A stretch of 64,000 bases of DNA from Bacteriovoracaceae bacterium (GCA_013141065.1 JABFRR010000012.1:28530-92529), one strand, 5' to 3'. Counted from the stretch's first letter, positions 43,159 through 51,719 are shown. The notes: generated from the sequence alone by a model not told the origin. Program-made: numbers and translations.

Positions 43159-44178
43159 TTACTCTAAATCCAAGACTGTTGTGCTTGTTGATTCTGGTAA
43201 TCTAGGCATATTAATCCGGGGAAATGTTCCCGTTAAACTCTCTAAGAAAGCAACAATGTCTTTAACTTGGTCATCTTTTAAATTCATATCCAACTGTGAC
43301 TTCGCCATTACTCTAACAGCTTCATCTAAAGTTCTGACAGCTCCATTATGAAAATATGGTGCTGTAATTGCTATATTTCTCCATGTTGGAACTCTCCACA
43401 TATTTTTATCGTCTTCATTCTTTGTTACATTGAAACGACCTAGATCTGCAGACAAGTTATATTTTTTTATGAAATCATTTTCAACAACTGGAAATTTTTG
43501 GAAGTTTCCTTCGCCCATTTTTAAATTTTCACCATTAAAATTGACACCTGAGTGACAAGCTGTGCAGCCTATTTCTTGTACTAGTTTCATTCCTCTAATT
43601 TTTTGCGCTGAAATTGCTTTTTTATTTCCGTGCATATACTTATCAAATTCGCTATTACCAGATATTAAGGTTCGCTCAAAAGAAGCAATCGCCTTTCCAA
43701 TATTTTCCTTTGAGATTCCATTTTTACCAAAAACATTATCAAACATTAAAACGTAGCCTGGGATTTGTGATAATCTTTTTATTACAAGGTCAAAGTCAGA
43801 CATACCCATTTCAATAGGATTAGTAATCGGCCCTACTGCTTGCTCTTCCAGGGACTTTGCTCTTCCATCCCAAAACTGAACTGTATGAAACGCGGAATTC
43901 CAGACAGTAGGAGCACTTCTTCCTCCTTTTTGTCCTTCAACACCGACAGATACACTTCTTTGATCATCCCCACCAAGCATAACGTTATGGCAGGTATTGC
44001 ATGAAACTGTTCCGTTCTTAGATAGTCTCGGATCAAAATAGAGCGTTTTTCCCAAGTTTATTTTTTCAACTGACTGTAGATTGTCTTTGGGAATCTCTGC
44101 CTTAGATGGCAATGGCAGCATTGCCTTAACATTAAATGCCATAATAAAAATAGAAAAAGGGAATAATTTCCTAATCAT
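43159..44178 (-). CDS. Diheme cytochrome c peroxidase
   Basis: A 339-residue periplasmic enzyme with signal peptide (MIRKLFPFSIFIMAFNVKAM). Two heme sites are present: CNTCHN near residue 59 and CTACHS near 206. Other family blocks are LGKTLYFDPRLSKNGTVSC, SAPTVWNSAFHTVQFWDGRAKSLEEQA and MWRVPTWRNIAITAPYFHNGAVRTLDEAV. It reduces hydrogen peroxide with electrons from a cytochrome. It is followed by resB and ccsA on the same strand, so the enzyme and its heme ligase are co-transcribed. The start is preceded by GGAGG (TTTGGAGGTAAC). Confidence 0.95.
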   Translation of the reverse strand: MIRKLFPFSIFIMAFNVKAMLPLPSKAEIPKDNLQSVEKINLGKTLYFDPRLSKNGTVSCNTCHNVMLGGDDQRSVSVGVEGQKGGRSAPTVWNSAFHTVQFWDGRAKSLEEQAVGPITNPIEMGMSDFDLVIKRLSQIPGYVLMFDNVFGKNGISKENIGKAIASFERTLISGNSEFDKYMHGNKKAISAQKIRGMKLVQEIGCTACHSGVNFNGENLKMGEGNFQKFPVVENDFIKKYNLSADLGRFNVTKNEDDKNMWRVPTWRNIAITAPYFHNGAVRTLDEAVRVMAKSQLDMNLKDDQVKDIVAFLESLTGTFPRINMPRLPESTSTTVLDLE

Positions 44179-44352
44179 GTGTTACCTCCAAATTTAATCT
44201 AACTTTAGCTTTGGAGAATAATTTCAACATCAGACTTATGACTGATATCTATAGTATCAAGTATTTAAAGGATAGGTCATTTGCTTGATTTAAATACATT
44301 TAAAAAAAATTAGAATAAAATAGTTCAAATCAACTATGCCTAGGAGGCACTT

Positions 44353-44934
44353 ATGAAATTTTATTCTCCCATTTTATTTACTGCTGTTATCTTTTTTACA
44401 AATTCTGCACTAGCTGCAACTTGTAAGTATCACTATAATAATGATGCATCTAAAGTCTCTTGGGTTGCATTTAAAACTCCCAAAAAAGTAGGGGTCAACG
44501 TAGCATTCGACAAAATAACTATTACTCCTAAGAAACTTTCAGCCAAAAGAATTGAAGATTTAGTTGAAGGTTCAACCTTTACTATCGACACGACTACCGT
44601 AAATTCAAAAAATCCTGAGCGCGATGAAAAATTAAAAAACTTTTTTTTCACATCAAAAGGTAAGCCAGTCTTAATTAACGGTAAAGTCTTAAGCTTTAAA
44701 GATAATCTTCTTGAAGTTGAATTAAAAATAAATGACTCAAAGAAAAATATCATCATGAAAACATCTATAGCTGACAAGAATTTTTCTGCTATTGGATCCA
44801 TAGATGTATTAGATTTTGCATTAAGTGAAAATCTTGGGTTAATTAATGAAGCTTGCAAGGAGCTACATGAAGGCAAAACTTGGTCTGATGTTGAAATAAA
44901 AATTGAGTCTGCCTTTGAGCAAAAGTGTAAATAG
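44353..44934 (+). CDS. YceI-family-like periplasmic protein (intact)
   Basis: A 193-residue protein with signal peptide (KFYSPILFTAVIFFTNSALA). The mature start CKYHYNNDASKVSWVAFKTPKKVGVNVAFDKI, then FTIDTTTVNSKNPERDEKLKNFFF, follows the YceI lipocalin-like pattern, with Cys near both ends (CKYH and ACKEL and a final CK). YceI proteins bind quinone- or isoprenoid-like lipids; the cytochrome-rich neighbourhood fits. AGGAGG is placed five bases upstream of the ATG. It is divergent from the peroxidase gene. It is a paralog of the yceI split by the insertion sequence. Confidence 0.75.
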   Translation: MKFYSPILFTAVIFFTNSALAATCKYHYNNDASKVSWVAFKTPKKVGVNVAFDKITITPKKLSAKRIEDLVEGSTFTIDTTTVNSKNPERDEKLKNFFFTSKGKPVLINGKVLSFKDNLLEVELKINDSKKNIIMKTSIADKNFSAIGSIDVLDFALSENLGLINEACKELHEGKTWSDVEIKIESAFEQKCK

Positions 44935-45068
44935 TTCGGGGATATAAGTCTGATCCATATTATTTAACTAATTGATAACAGAGGTGTTGAAATAATCTAT
45001 CGCATTTGTCTTATTGATTCTTAATTAGTTACAACCTACATCAGGCTGAACAAAATCCAGGAGGAACA

Positions 45069-45383
45069 ATGAAACTTTTATTATTGGCTATTTTAACATC
45101 TCTTTCTTTTGCCGCTATCGCTCAAACTGGTGAACTCGACTCGACTAGTTCATGTGTTATTGTTTATACTAAATTCGATATTTCACAACCTAATTTAACG
45201 ATTGCATGTGATGGTAATAGAGTCTTAACTCATTATGTTTCGAAGGAAGATGAAGTTCAAGATCCTGAAGCTTTTAGAAAAGAACTGTTTTCTATGTTTA
45301 AAGATCTAGTTAACTCTAATAATCAAAAAAATTGTAAGTCATATAATTATGAAAAAGCTTGGTGGGCGAGCTGTATTAAATAA
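45069..45383 (+). CDS. Small secreted protein, 104 residues
   Basis: A signal peptide (MKLLLLAILTSLSFAAIA) is followed by about 85 residues with four Cys (SCVIVYTK, IACDGN, NCKSYN and SCIK), which could form two disulfides. No domain is recognised. AGGAGG lies just before the ATG. A strong terminator follows, so it is a single-gene unit. It stands between the YceI gene and the cytochrome b561 group. Confidence 0.65.
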   Translation: MKLLLLAILTSLSFAAIAQTGELDSTSSCVIVYTKFDISQPNLTIACDGNRVLTHYVSKEDEVQDPEAFRKELFSMFKDLVNSNNQKNCKSYNYEKAWWASCIK

Positions 45384-45393
45384 AACATAATCC

Positions 45394-45430
45394 GTGGGCC
45401 CAAACAAAGGGCCCGCTTATTTTCTTTTAC
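45394..45430 (+). terminator. Rho-independent terminator
   Basis: GGGCCC (45396-45401) pairs with GGGCCC (45109-type arm at 45409-45414), extended by G94-C116 and a T-G pair to 8 bp, with loop AAACAAA. TTATTTTCTTTT follows. It ends the 104-residue secreted-protein gene. Confidence 0.85.
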
Positions 45431-45533
45431 TATCCTAATCTTGATCATCCTTTAAATATATAACAAATGTTAAATTACAAATAAGGGCCATTTGCCTGAT
45501 TTATTATTCTTAACAAAATATTAATATGACCTT

Positions 45534-46169
45534 ATGAAAATAATAAGAAAAAAAATTTATGGAATAACTCAACGAATATGTCATTTGGGAATTGGTTTTT
45601 TTACAATAGTACTTATCATGAGTGCTTATTCAGCAAATTATTTTTATGAATATGGTTTAATAAGAAAATCTTTATGGATTTCTCATGTATTTGCAGGCTT
45701 CTCACTCACTTTTTTTTTAGTCTTAAGAATAATTTGGGGTTTTCTTGGCCCCCATCATGCCCGTTTTTCCAGTATGTGGAAATTCCAAGAATGGAGAAAA
45801 ATATTAAAGGGAAAAACAAATTCTATCAAATGGAATTGGGGACATCATCCAGTTGCTTCATTAATTTATTTCATTTTTTACTTTAACATTTTATTGCTAT
45901 GTATATCAGGAATCATTCTTGCAGCAATAGAACATAACCTTGGGCCTTTAGCTCAAAACTTATATGATCAATTAAATTATAGTGTTGAATTAAAAGACAT
46001 CCATGAGGCATTATCACTTTCTATCACTTTATTTGTCGCAGCACACTTAAGTGCTCTACTCTTTCATGAAGTAAAAGACAAAGTTCCCGTTGTTCAAAGC
46101 ATGTTTAGTGGATATCAATATAAAGAAGAATCAGGAGAAGATAAAAATGAAAATGACAATAATACTTAA
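45534..46169 (+). CDS. Cytochrome b561-type membrane protein
   Basis: A 211-residue protein with four membrane helices carrying His ligands for b hemes: ITQRICHLGIGFF, LWISHVFAGFSL, GHHPVASLIYFIFYF and AAHLSALLFHEV. It probably moves electrons from the quinone pool to the soluble cytochromes encoded next. The SHP-like gene starts inside its last 8 codons. The grouping cytochrome b561, SHP and DHC is known from Rhodobacter and Shewanella. Confidence 0.85.
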   Translation: MKIIRKKIYGITQRICHLGIGFFTIVLIMSAYSANYFYEYGLIRKSLWISHVFAGFSLTFFLVLRIIWGFLGPHHARFSSMWKFQEWRKILKGKTNSIKWNWGHHPVASLIYFIFYFNILLLCISGIILAAIEHNLGPLAQNLYDQLNYSVELKDIHEALSLSITLFVAAHLSALLFHEVKDKVPVVQSMFSGYQYKEESGEDKNENDNNT

Positions 46170-46560
46170 ACTTGTATTTTTAATAATTATGGCCAAAAAC
46201 CCAGCACTTGCAAATGAAACAATCTTAAAAGATTTCGAAGCATTGGCCAAATCCTCAGATGCCAAGTTCATAAAATTTAATATTTCTGCTGGTGAAAAAA
46301 TATTTCGAACTGAAAGAATTCACAGCAAAGGTGATAAAATTAGTTGCATGACTTGTCATACACCTGATCCCAAAAAAACTGGATTAACTAGGGCCAATAA
46401 AGTCATTGAGCCAATTGCCCCTGTTGTTAATCCTGAGAGATTTACAGACATGATTAAAGTCAATAAATGGTTCAAAAGAAATTGTAATGATGTTCTTGAG
46501 CGTGAATGCACGATTCAAGAAAAAGGTGATTTTATTGCTTACATGATGAGTGTAAAATAA
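46147..46560 (+). CDS. SHP-like monoheme cytochrome c (DUF1924)
   Basis: A 137-residue exported cytochrome. The start is ATG 46147 with GGAGAAG upstream; an earlier in-frame ATG lies well inside the b561 gene. The signal peptide (KMTIILKLVFLIIMAKNPALA) is followed by FEALAKSSDAKFIKFNISAGEKIF. The single heme site is CMTCH. The DUF1924/SHP end NPERFTDMIKVNKWFKRNCNDVLERECTIQEKGD is clear. Sphaeroides heme protein has a ligand (Asn) that leaves on reduction to bind oxygen or NO. The gene overlaps b561 and precedes DHC by 12 bases. Confidence 0.85.
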   Translation: MKMTIILKLVFLIIMAKNPALANETILKDFEALAKSSDAKFIKFNISAGEKIFRTERIHSKGDKISCMTCHTPDPKKTGLTRANKVIEPIAPVVNPERFTDMIKVNKWFKRNCNDVLERECTIQEKGDFIAYMMSVK

Positions 46561-46572
46561 AGGAGTATTTAT

Positions 46573-47160
46573 ATGTCTTATTTAAAATGGCCAGTTTTAA
46601 TTCTAGCGATTTCAATTCTATCGATCAACACCCTTTGGGGAGACGATGATGAAGAAGAACAGTATGAAAATCGATCAAAAAACGGAACTGTTACTAAACT
46701 CAATACACGATATGATTTTGCAGTTGTAACAAACTCACAATTCAAAGCAGAGTGTACAAGTTGTCACATGGCCTATCTACCAGGGATGCTTCCAGCACGT
46801 TCATGGACTAAAATGATGGATACACTCAATGATCACTTTGGTGAAAATGCAGAACTTGATGTAAAGGTAAAAAATGAAATTACCGATTTTCTTACAAAAA
46901 ACAGCTCTGATAAAGTGCATACTAAACGTGGAGATAAAATTCTTGCGACTATTAATCCCAAGGAGACAGTCTTAAGAATCAGTTCTACAGAATACTTCAA
47001 AAGAAAACATGATGAAATAAGTCCAAACATTTACAAAAGAAAATCCATTGGTAGTCCCGCCAATTGCCTTGCCTGTCATGGAGGTGCCGAAAGAGGTGAT
47101 TTTTCAGAGGATAGTGTTTTGATCCCTAAGGATAAAACACCAACCATTATGAAAAAATGA
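46573..47160 (+). CDS. Diheme cytochrome c (DHC)
   Basis: A 195-residue exported cytochrome with signal peptide (SYLKWPVLILAISILSINTLWG). Heme sites are CTSCHMAYLPGMLPARSW and CLACHGGAERGDFSED. The order of elements, including RSWTKMMDTLNDHFGENAELD between the hemes, fits the DHC family, the known redox partner of SHP. It is the last gene of the b561-SHP-DHC set. AAAGGAG precedes the ATG. Maturation would depend on the CcsA/ResB pair upstream. Confidence 0.87.
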   Translation: MSYLKWPVLILAISILSINTLWGDDDEEEQYENRSKNGTVTKLNTRYDFAVVTNSQFKAECTSCHMAYLPGMLPARSWTKMMDTLNDHFGENAELDVKVKNEITDFLTKNSSDKVHTKRGDKILATINPKETVLRISSTEYFKRKHDEISPNIYKRKSIGSPANCLACHGGAERGDFSEDSVLIPKDKTPTIMKK

Positions 47161-47170
47161 GAAACTTTAC

Positions 47171-47698
47171 TTATTTAAGACGTGCTTTCACTGTAAATTC
47201 TAAATCATATTTTAATGAAAGCACCATGGCATATACTCCACCGAGTAGAAATACGCCCCCCATGTACCCGAAAATGGCAAAGGCTTCTTTAGCTTCGGTT
47301 CTTCCCATCTCAGGCCCATATAGCCCTGCAAATAGCCAAACCAATGGGTATAAAGAACCACCTATCGCTACCAAATAAGAGGAAATTGTTTTTGATAAGG
47401 CAGGTGCATTTATTTGAGTTAAAAACAATAAGATCCCCATCATCATAGCTCCGATGCCAGTCGCATGAAAATGAAAGCGCTGGAAATATCTCCAATTCTT
47501 CTCAGCTTCTGATTTAAGAGTTTCTGTTTTCTTGACTGGATCTGCTATTTCTTGAATTTTAATATTTCTAGAGAGGCCTTGTTTAATATGATCTTTAAAA
47601 TAATCTTCCTGAGTAGCAAAGAGTATGGAAATAAATACCCCCCCTATAATACAAAGTAAGGCTAAAAAAATGGGAATTCGTCTAATCATCATATACAA
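47171..47698 (-). CDS. Membrane protein of unknown function, four predicted helices
   Basis: A 175-residue protein. The first helix (IPIFLALLCIIGGVFISILFA) is followed by a periplasmic charged loop of about 50 residues, and then by three helices. His residues in RFHFHATGIGAMMMGILLF could bind heme, and the gene lies convergent to the cytochrome set, but that is only a hint. The start may be the fourth Met (MIRRIPIF). I do not recognise the family. Confidence 0.6.
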   Translation of the reverse strand: MYMMIRRIPIFLALLCIIGGVFISILFATQEDYFKDHIKQGLSRNIKIQEIADPVKKTETLKSEAEKNWRYFQRFHFHATGIGAMMMGILLFLTQINAPALSKTISSYLVAIGGSLYPLVWLFAGLYGPEMGRTEAKEAFAIFGYMGGVFLLGGVYAMVLSLKYDLEFTVKARLK

Positions 47699-47912
47699 AA
47701 CTCCAGTCGAGGTTAATTATTAGAAACTCTATATAATAGAAAACATTAATACTTATAGATGTCATCTCACATAAGCCTAATATTGTGTTGATTTTCCATG
47801 ATTTGCCAATTTTATCACAAATGTCATAAGAAATTTTTATATTGAGATTCTTATTGCTTCGCAAAAAAAACGGTAGATCACTAAAGCATTCAAATCCACA
47901 AAGGAGCATCTT

Positions 47913-48242
47913 TTGAAAAAATTTATGACTTTATTACTCAGTTCACTTTTTATGACTTCATTTGCATTTGCAAACACGGAAAGAGTAAACTGTGACAGTA
48001 TTCGTGGAACAAACAGAAGTTTACTTTTGATAATAGTAGATTCTGATTTAAAACAAGTTAGAGTCTTAAATGCAGCTAGGCAGTTTGTATTAGTGCCTCA
48101 AAAAATAAATACTCAAAATAATCCTGACTTCACTTTCTACACAGTTTTGGGGCAACCTTCAATTCTTCAAGTTGAAAATAAAGTACTAGAAAATAATGGT
48201 GGATTAGTTAAATTTTCAGGTGATGAGTTCTCGTGTTTCTAA
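47913..48242 (+). CDS. Small secreted protein, 109 residues
   Basis: A TTG start at 47913, six bases after AAGGAGCAT-type Shine-Dalgarno, is followed by a signal peptide (KKFMTLLLSSLFMTSFAFA). The mature part is beta-rich: ERVNCDSIRGTNRSLLLIIVDSDLKQ and a final Cys (SCF) that could pair with the first. There is no recognised domain. It stands alone and is convergent with the LuxR-type gene, 3 bases apart. Confidence 0.6.
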   Translation: MKKFMTLLLSSLFMTSFAFANTERVNCDSIRGTNRSLLLIIVDSDLKQVRVLNAARQFVLVPQKINTQNNPDFTFYTVLGQPSILQVENKVLENNGGLVKFSGDEFSCF

Positions 48243-48245
48243 TTT

Positions 48246-48806
48246 TTACTCAGACTCAGAAATATTAAGTATATCTTCTAAGAAAAATGCAGAGAGCTGG
48301 GCCCTTCCATCGAGTTGGGCTTTTTCATAAACAATTCCCGCTTGATGCCTGACTGTTTTTTCTGCAGTGTTTCGGATAGTTGCAATTTCTTTTAAACTCA
48401 ATCCTTTTATAAGCAGTAAGGCAACATCTTTTTCAGACTTAGATAATCCCCATTCTTTAAATTGAACATCAATTAAATCTGAAATTCCTGTCGCAAAGTT
48501 TTTTGATTCTTGTTTGAATTTTTTAATATCTGCCCTTAGCAAGAATGATTCTTTTTCAAGATCACTCACTTTTTCTTTTAAGTGATTTTTTTCTGATCTT
48601 TCGATATCTATCAATTGAGAAACAATTTTAACCAAGACGACTAACGAAACGACAACTACGACTCCTTCCAATAAAATATGTAAAAAATGAGTGTCACGTG
48701 ACAAGTCTATTGATAGGTCCCAAATTGAGAGTATCCCCGCAAAAAGTGAAAAGAAAAATAAGAATGCTTGTTCTGATTTTTTAACTGAATTAAATAAATT
48801 TAACAT
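48246..48806 (-). CDS. Membrane-bound LuxR-type transcriptional regulator
   Basis: A 186-residue protein from ATG 48806 (GAGAG six bases upstream); a longer reading would run into the pterin-dehydratase gene and is unlikely. Two membrane helices (AFLFFFSLFAGILSIWDL and ILLEGVVVVVSLVVLVKI) are followed by a coiled coil (SEKNHLKEKVSDLEKESFLL). A LuxR/GerE-type helix-turn-helix follows: LSKSEKDVALLLIKGLSLKEIA then RNTAEKTVRHQAGIVYEKA. There is no receiver domain. It may sense the membrane directly and bind DNA while anchored. The pterin dehydratase ends 16 bases upstream. Confidence 0.8.
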   Translation of the reverse strand: MLNLFNSVKKSEQAFLFFFSLFAGILSIWDLSIDLSRDTHFLHILLEGVVVVVSLVVLVKIVSQLIDIERSEKNHLKEKVSDLEKESFLLRADIKKFKQESKNFATGISDLIDVQFKEWGLSKSEKDVALLLIKGLSLKEIATIRNTAEKTVRHQAGIVYEKAQLDGRAQLSAFFLEDILNISESE

Positions 48807-48822
48807 TTTTCTCTCGCAATTT

Positions 48823-49086
48823 TTATAAACAATTAATGGCCAAAGCAAGTTTAAAATCTTGCTCTGAAACACCACCCTCATCATGAGTAGTAAGTTTAAT
48901 CAAACATTTATTGAAACTGACTTCTAAGTCAGGATGATGATTTTCTTTATTCGCGATCCAGGCAACCGCGTTTACAAAGGCGATAGTCTTTAAATAACTT
49001 TTAAATAAAAATTCTTTTTTAATGGATTTCGAATTGTTGTCATAAATCCAACCTTCAAGGGATTTTAATTTTTCTTCAATGTTCAT
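48823..49086 (-). CDS. phhB: Pterin-4a-carbinolamine dehydratase
   Basis: An 87-residue protein with the family pattern LKSLEGWIYDN and the active-site block NKENHHPDLEVSFNKCLIKLTTHDEGGVSEQDF, in the form H-H-P-x-x. It regenerates quinonoid dihydropterin from the 4a-carbinolamine made by phenylalanine hydroxylase. The start is ATG 49086. A longer reading from 49131 would begin inside the rpsU terminator, so it is rejected. It is a second pterin gene far from phhA (33 kb), which suggests a shared regulon rather than an operon. Confidence 0.9.
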   Translation of the reverse strand: MNIEEKLKSLEGWIYDNNSKSIKKEFLFKSYLKTIAFVNAVAWIANKENHHPDLEVSFNKCLIKLTTHDEGGVSEQDFKLALAINCL

Positions 49087-49114
49087 TGTGTACTCGCATT
49101 TGGTTTTTTTGGGT

Positions 49115-49150
49115 AAAAAAAAAGGCCTCATTCGAGGCCTTTAATTTTTT
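49115..49150 (-). terminator. Rho-independent terminator of rpsU (also plausible in the other direction)
   Basis: AAAGGCCTC (49121-49129) pairs with GAGGCCTTT (49134-49142) across loop ATTC. On the minus strand it is followed by nine T (A tract 49115-49123). On the plus strand TTTAATTTTTT follows. It lies just after rpsU and before the pterin-dehydratase start. Confidence 0.85.
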
Positions 49151-49154
49151 ATAC

Positions 49155-49385
49155 TTAGTATTTTGATACTCTAGTAGATTTCATTGCTGTTTTCTTTCTG
49201 CGCTTGTCTGCAGCTTCAGTCTTTTCCTTATGCTTTACAGAAGGCTTTTTGTATTCTTGGCGTTTTCTGTACTCGCGTACAACTCCAAATGATTCACACA
49301 TTCTTTTGAATTTCTTCAAAGAACGCTCTACTCCAGATCTTTCGTCAATTTGAACAGTAATTGCTGATTGTGGGTCTTGAGCCAT
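49155..49385 (-). CDS. rpsU: 30S ribosomal protein S21
   Basis: A 76-residue basic protein with the S21 pattern ITVQIDERSGVERSLKKFKRMCESFGVVREYRKRQEYKKPS. It joins the small subunit near the anti-Shine-Dalgarno helix. The length is typical, with a Lys/Arg tail. GAGGTGAC precedes the ATG and a strong terminator follows the stop. It is transcribed alone, divergent from rarA. Confidence 0.95.
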   Translation of the reverse strand: MAQDPQSAITVQIDERSGVERSLKKFKRMCESFGVVREYRKRQEYKKPSVKHKEKTEAADKRRKKTAMKSTRVSKY

Positions 49386-49508
49386 TTTTAGTCACCTCCT
49401 CTTTTTCGCGCTTGGCTTGGCATTAGGACTACAAAAATTGTAGATTAAAAAGTTCACACACTGTAAGATGAGACGACTTTCTCGTCAATGAATTTATACT
49501 GGTAATCG

Positions 49509-50789
49509 ATGGAAAACGTACAAAACTCACTCTTTGACACGAGTCTAGCAAAAGACCCCGATACTGTCTTGCCGGGGAAAAGTATGCTTGAATCTATTCC
49601 TTTGGCCCATAGAATACGCCCGTTCGAGCTAGCAGGCTTTATCGGACATGCTGATATTTTTAAAAAATACCCTTTTTTAAACTCTCATAATTTCCCCAGC
49701 CTCATTCTTTTTGGCCCATCTGGTACCGGAAAAACAACCTTAGCTCACTTACTCGCGCTCAAATCAGAAAAAGAATTTTTCACTTTTAATGCCGTTTTAG
49801 GTGGAGTTGCTGACCTTAAAAAAATAATTGCTGAGGCATTAGATAAAAAGAAATTCACTGGTATGAACTCTCTTATCTTTATAGATGAGATCCACCGCTT
49901 TAACAAAGCACAGCAAGACGCCCTACTTCCTTATATAGAAGAAGGGGCATTTACCTTAATTGGGGCCACTACTGAAAATCCACGAGTCTCAGTCAACAAG
50001 GCCCTGCTTTCCAGAATGCAGATTATTGAGCTTAAAATTTTGTCAGCCGAATCAATTGAAGTCATTCTTCTAAATGCTCTGATTAAAATTGATAAAAATT
50101 TAAACCCGGAATTTCTTAAAATTATCTCACAATTTGCTGGTGGTGACGCTCGTGTGGCCTTGAATGCTCTAGAGGCATCACTACGCTTAGAAAATCCCGA
50201 TGCAGAGGACATTAAAACTCTCATTATAGAAAACGCCAGGGCCTATGATCGCGGTGGAAACCGCCATTATGACGTCATATCTGCCTTTATTAAAAGTATG
50301 CGCGGCAGTGATCCTCAGTCGGCGATATTATGGTTGGCCGTGATGATAGACGGCGGAGAAGATCCAGTTTTTATAGCCAGACGTTTAGTTATTTTTGCTA
50401 GCGAAGATGTTGGCAATGCTGATCCAACGGCCTTAGGCCTAGCTATGAATGCACTAATGGCCGTTTCACAAATTGGCATGCCTGAAGCGAGAATTATTTT
50501 AGGACAGGCAACAAGTTATTTAGCTTCTACCTATAAAAGTAATGCTAGTTATTTAGCAATAAATGAAGCACTCGCATTTGTTAGCTCTAACGAAACAATT
50601 GAAGTGCCGAATCATTTAAAAAATTTTCCTGCTCCATTACCTGGCTCAAAAAAATATCTTTACCCACATGATTATGAGAATCATCATGTAAAACAAGAAT
50701 ATTCTCCAATGAAAACTCCAACTTTTTACCGACCGACAAATCAAGGAAAAGAAGACGGTATCAAAAAGCGTCTGGATTCTCTGAATTAA
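49509..50789 (+). CDS. rarA: Replication-associated recombination protein RarA (MgsA)
   Basis: A 426-residue AAA+ ATPase. Walker A is GPSGTGKTTLAHLL near residue 74, Walker B is LIFIDEIHRFNKAQQDALLP, and the sensor 1 and arginine-finger region is GATTENPRVSVNKALLSRM. The C-terminal tetramer domain includes GGEDPVFIARRLVIFASEDVGNADP and ends YLYPHDYENHHVKQEY. It acts at stalled replication forks. No neighbour is co-transcribed. Confidence 0.96.
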   Translation: MENVQNSLFDTSLAKDPDTVLPGKSMLESIPLAHRIRPFELAGFIGHADIFKKYPFLNSHNFPSLILFGPSGTGKTTLAHLLALKSEKEFFTFNAVLGGVADLKKIIAEALDKKKFTGMNSLIFIDEIHRFNKAQQDALLPYIEEGAFTLIGATTENPRVSVNKALLSRMQIIELKILSAESIEVILLNALIKIDKNLNPEFLKIISQFAGGDARVALNALEASLRLENPDAEDIKTLIIENARAYDRGGNRHYDVISAFIKSMRGSDPQSAILWLAVMIDGGEDPVFIARRLVIFASEDVGNADPTALGLAMNALMAVSQIGMPEARIILGQATSYLASTYKSNASYLAINEALAFVSSNETIEVPNHLKNFPAPLPGSKKYLYPHDYENHHVKQEYSPMKTPTFYRPTNQGKEDGIKKRLDSLN

Positions 50790-50898
50790 TAAAAAATCTT
50801 ACATTCAAATATTTTAACCGAATCCTAATAAAAAATATTAGTCATTCTAATATCTATCACCTAGACTTTTAGTGTGTTCAACACTCAAAGGAATGAAA

Positions 50899-51627
50899 AT
50901 GAAGAAAAACTTTTTTATGGTTCTCGCCCTTCTTAGTCTTTTGTCTCTCAGTACTAATGCCTTCGCTTCTCTTGCTCAAGATGATGCACTAAAAGCCGAT
51001 CTCTACAAAATTGCATCTAAAAATCACAAGGCACTAGGTTACAACCAGGCGAAAAAAGTTCTCTTCGGTCAATTGCATCTAGAAAATGGATCAGAAGGTT
51101 ATTATGTCAAAGATTTATACTGCGAAAGACATTTCACTAAAGGTGTAGGTCCTGGAAACTTACCAGATCAAAATCAAGTCAACTGTGAACACACATGGCC
51201 TCAAAGTAAATTTACTGGATCTTTTCCTACTGAACTTCAAAAATCAGACCTTCACCATCTTTTTCCAACAGATTCAAAAGCTAACTCAACAAGAGGAAAT
51301 TTTGAATTTGCAGAAGTTACAGAAAATCAAAATCTCTCAAACTGTGAAACAAGTCGCTCAGGCCCTTCAGTGACTTCAGGTGGAAAAACTTTTTTCGAAC
51401 CACCAACAACTCATAAAGGTAATGTCGCAAGAGCAATTTTCTACTTCTCAGTAAGATACAAAATGCCTGTGAGTGCAGCTCAAGAAGAGTTCTTAAAGCG
51501 TTGGAATCAATTAGATCCTGTTGATGATGCTGAAATAACGAGAAACAATGAAATTGCTAAACTGCAAGGTAATCGTAACCCATTTATTGACAATTCTGCA
51601 CTAATTGACCAAATTTCAGACTTTTAA
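50899..51627 (+). CDS. Secreted endonuclease I (EndA-type), copy 1
   Basis: A 242-residue protein from ATG 50899 (AAAGGAA six bases upstream); the signal peptide is KKNFFMVLALLSLLSLSTNAFA. The His-Me-finger active site is clear: QVNCEHTWPQSKF near residue 97, KSDLHHLFPTDSKANSTRGNF, and the final NGNRNPFID-type motif (LQGNRNPFIDN). It cleaves DNA nonspecifically, in the periplasm or outside. The second copy lies 132 bases downstream. Longer readings (from 50872 or 50893) give poorer signals and spacing. Confidence 0.92.
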   Translation: MKKNFFMVLALLSLLSLSTNAFASLAQDDALKADLYKIASKNHKALGYNQAKKVLFGQLHLENGSEGYYVKDLYCERHFTKGVGPGNLPDQNQVNCEHTWPQSKFTGSFPTELQKSDLHHLFPTDSKANSTRGNFEFAEVTENQNLSNCETSRSGPSVTSGGKTFFEPPTTHKGNVARAIFYFSVRYKMPVSAAQEEFLKRWNQLDPVDDAEITRNNEIAKLQGNRNPFIDNSALIDQISDF

Positions 51628-51719
51628 CACATGGCCCCGGTAAGAATCTAAAGAAAACTGTAAGATTTTTATTAGAAAAACTAATACTTTCTATTGGCTA
51701 AACCTAATCTAATATTTTA

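Noticed and set aside
47682..47909. Minus-strand 75-codon frame in the gap between the membrane protein and the small secreted protein
   Set aside because: Low-complexity AT-rich reading, overlaps the start of the neighbouring gene, no Shine-Dalgarno.
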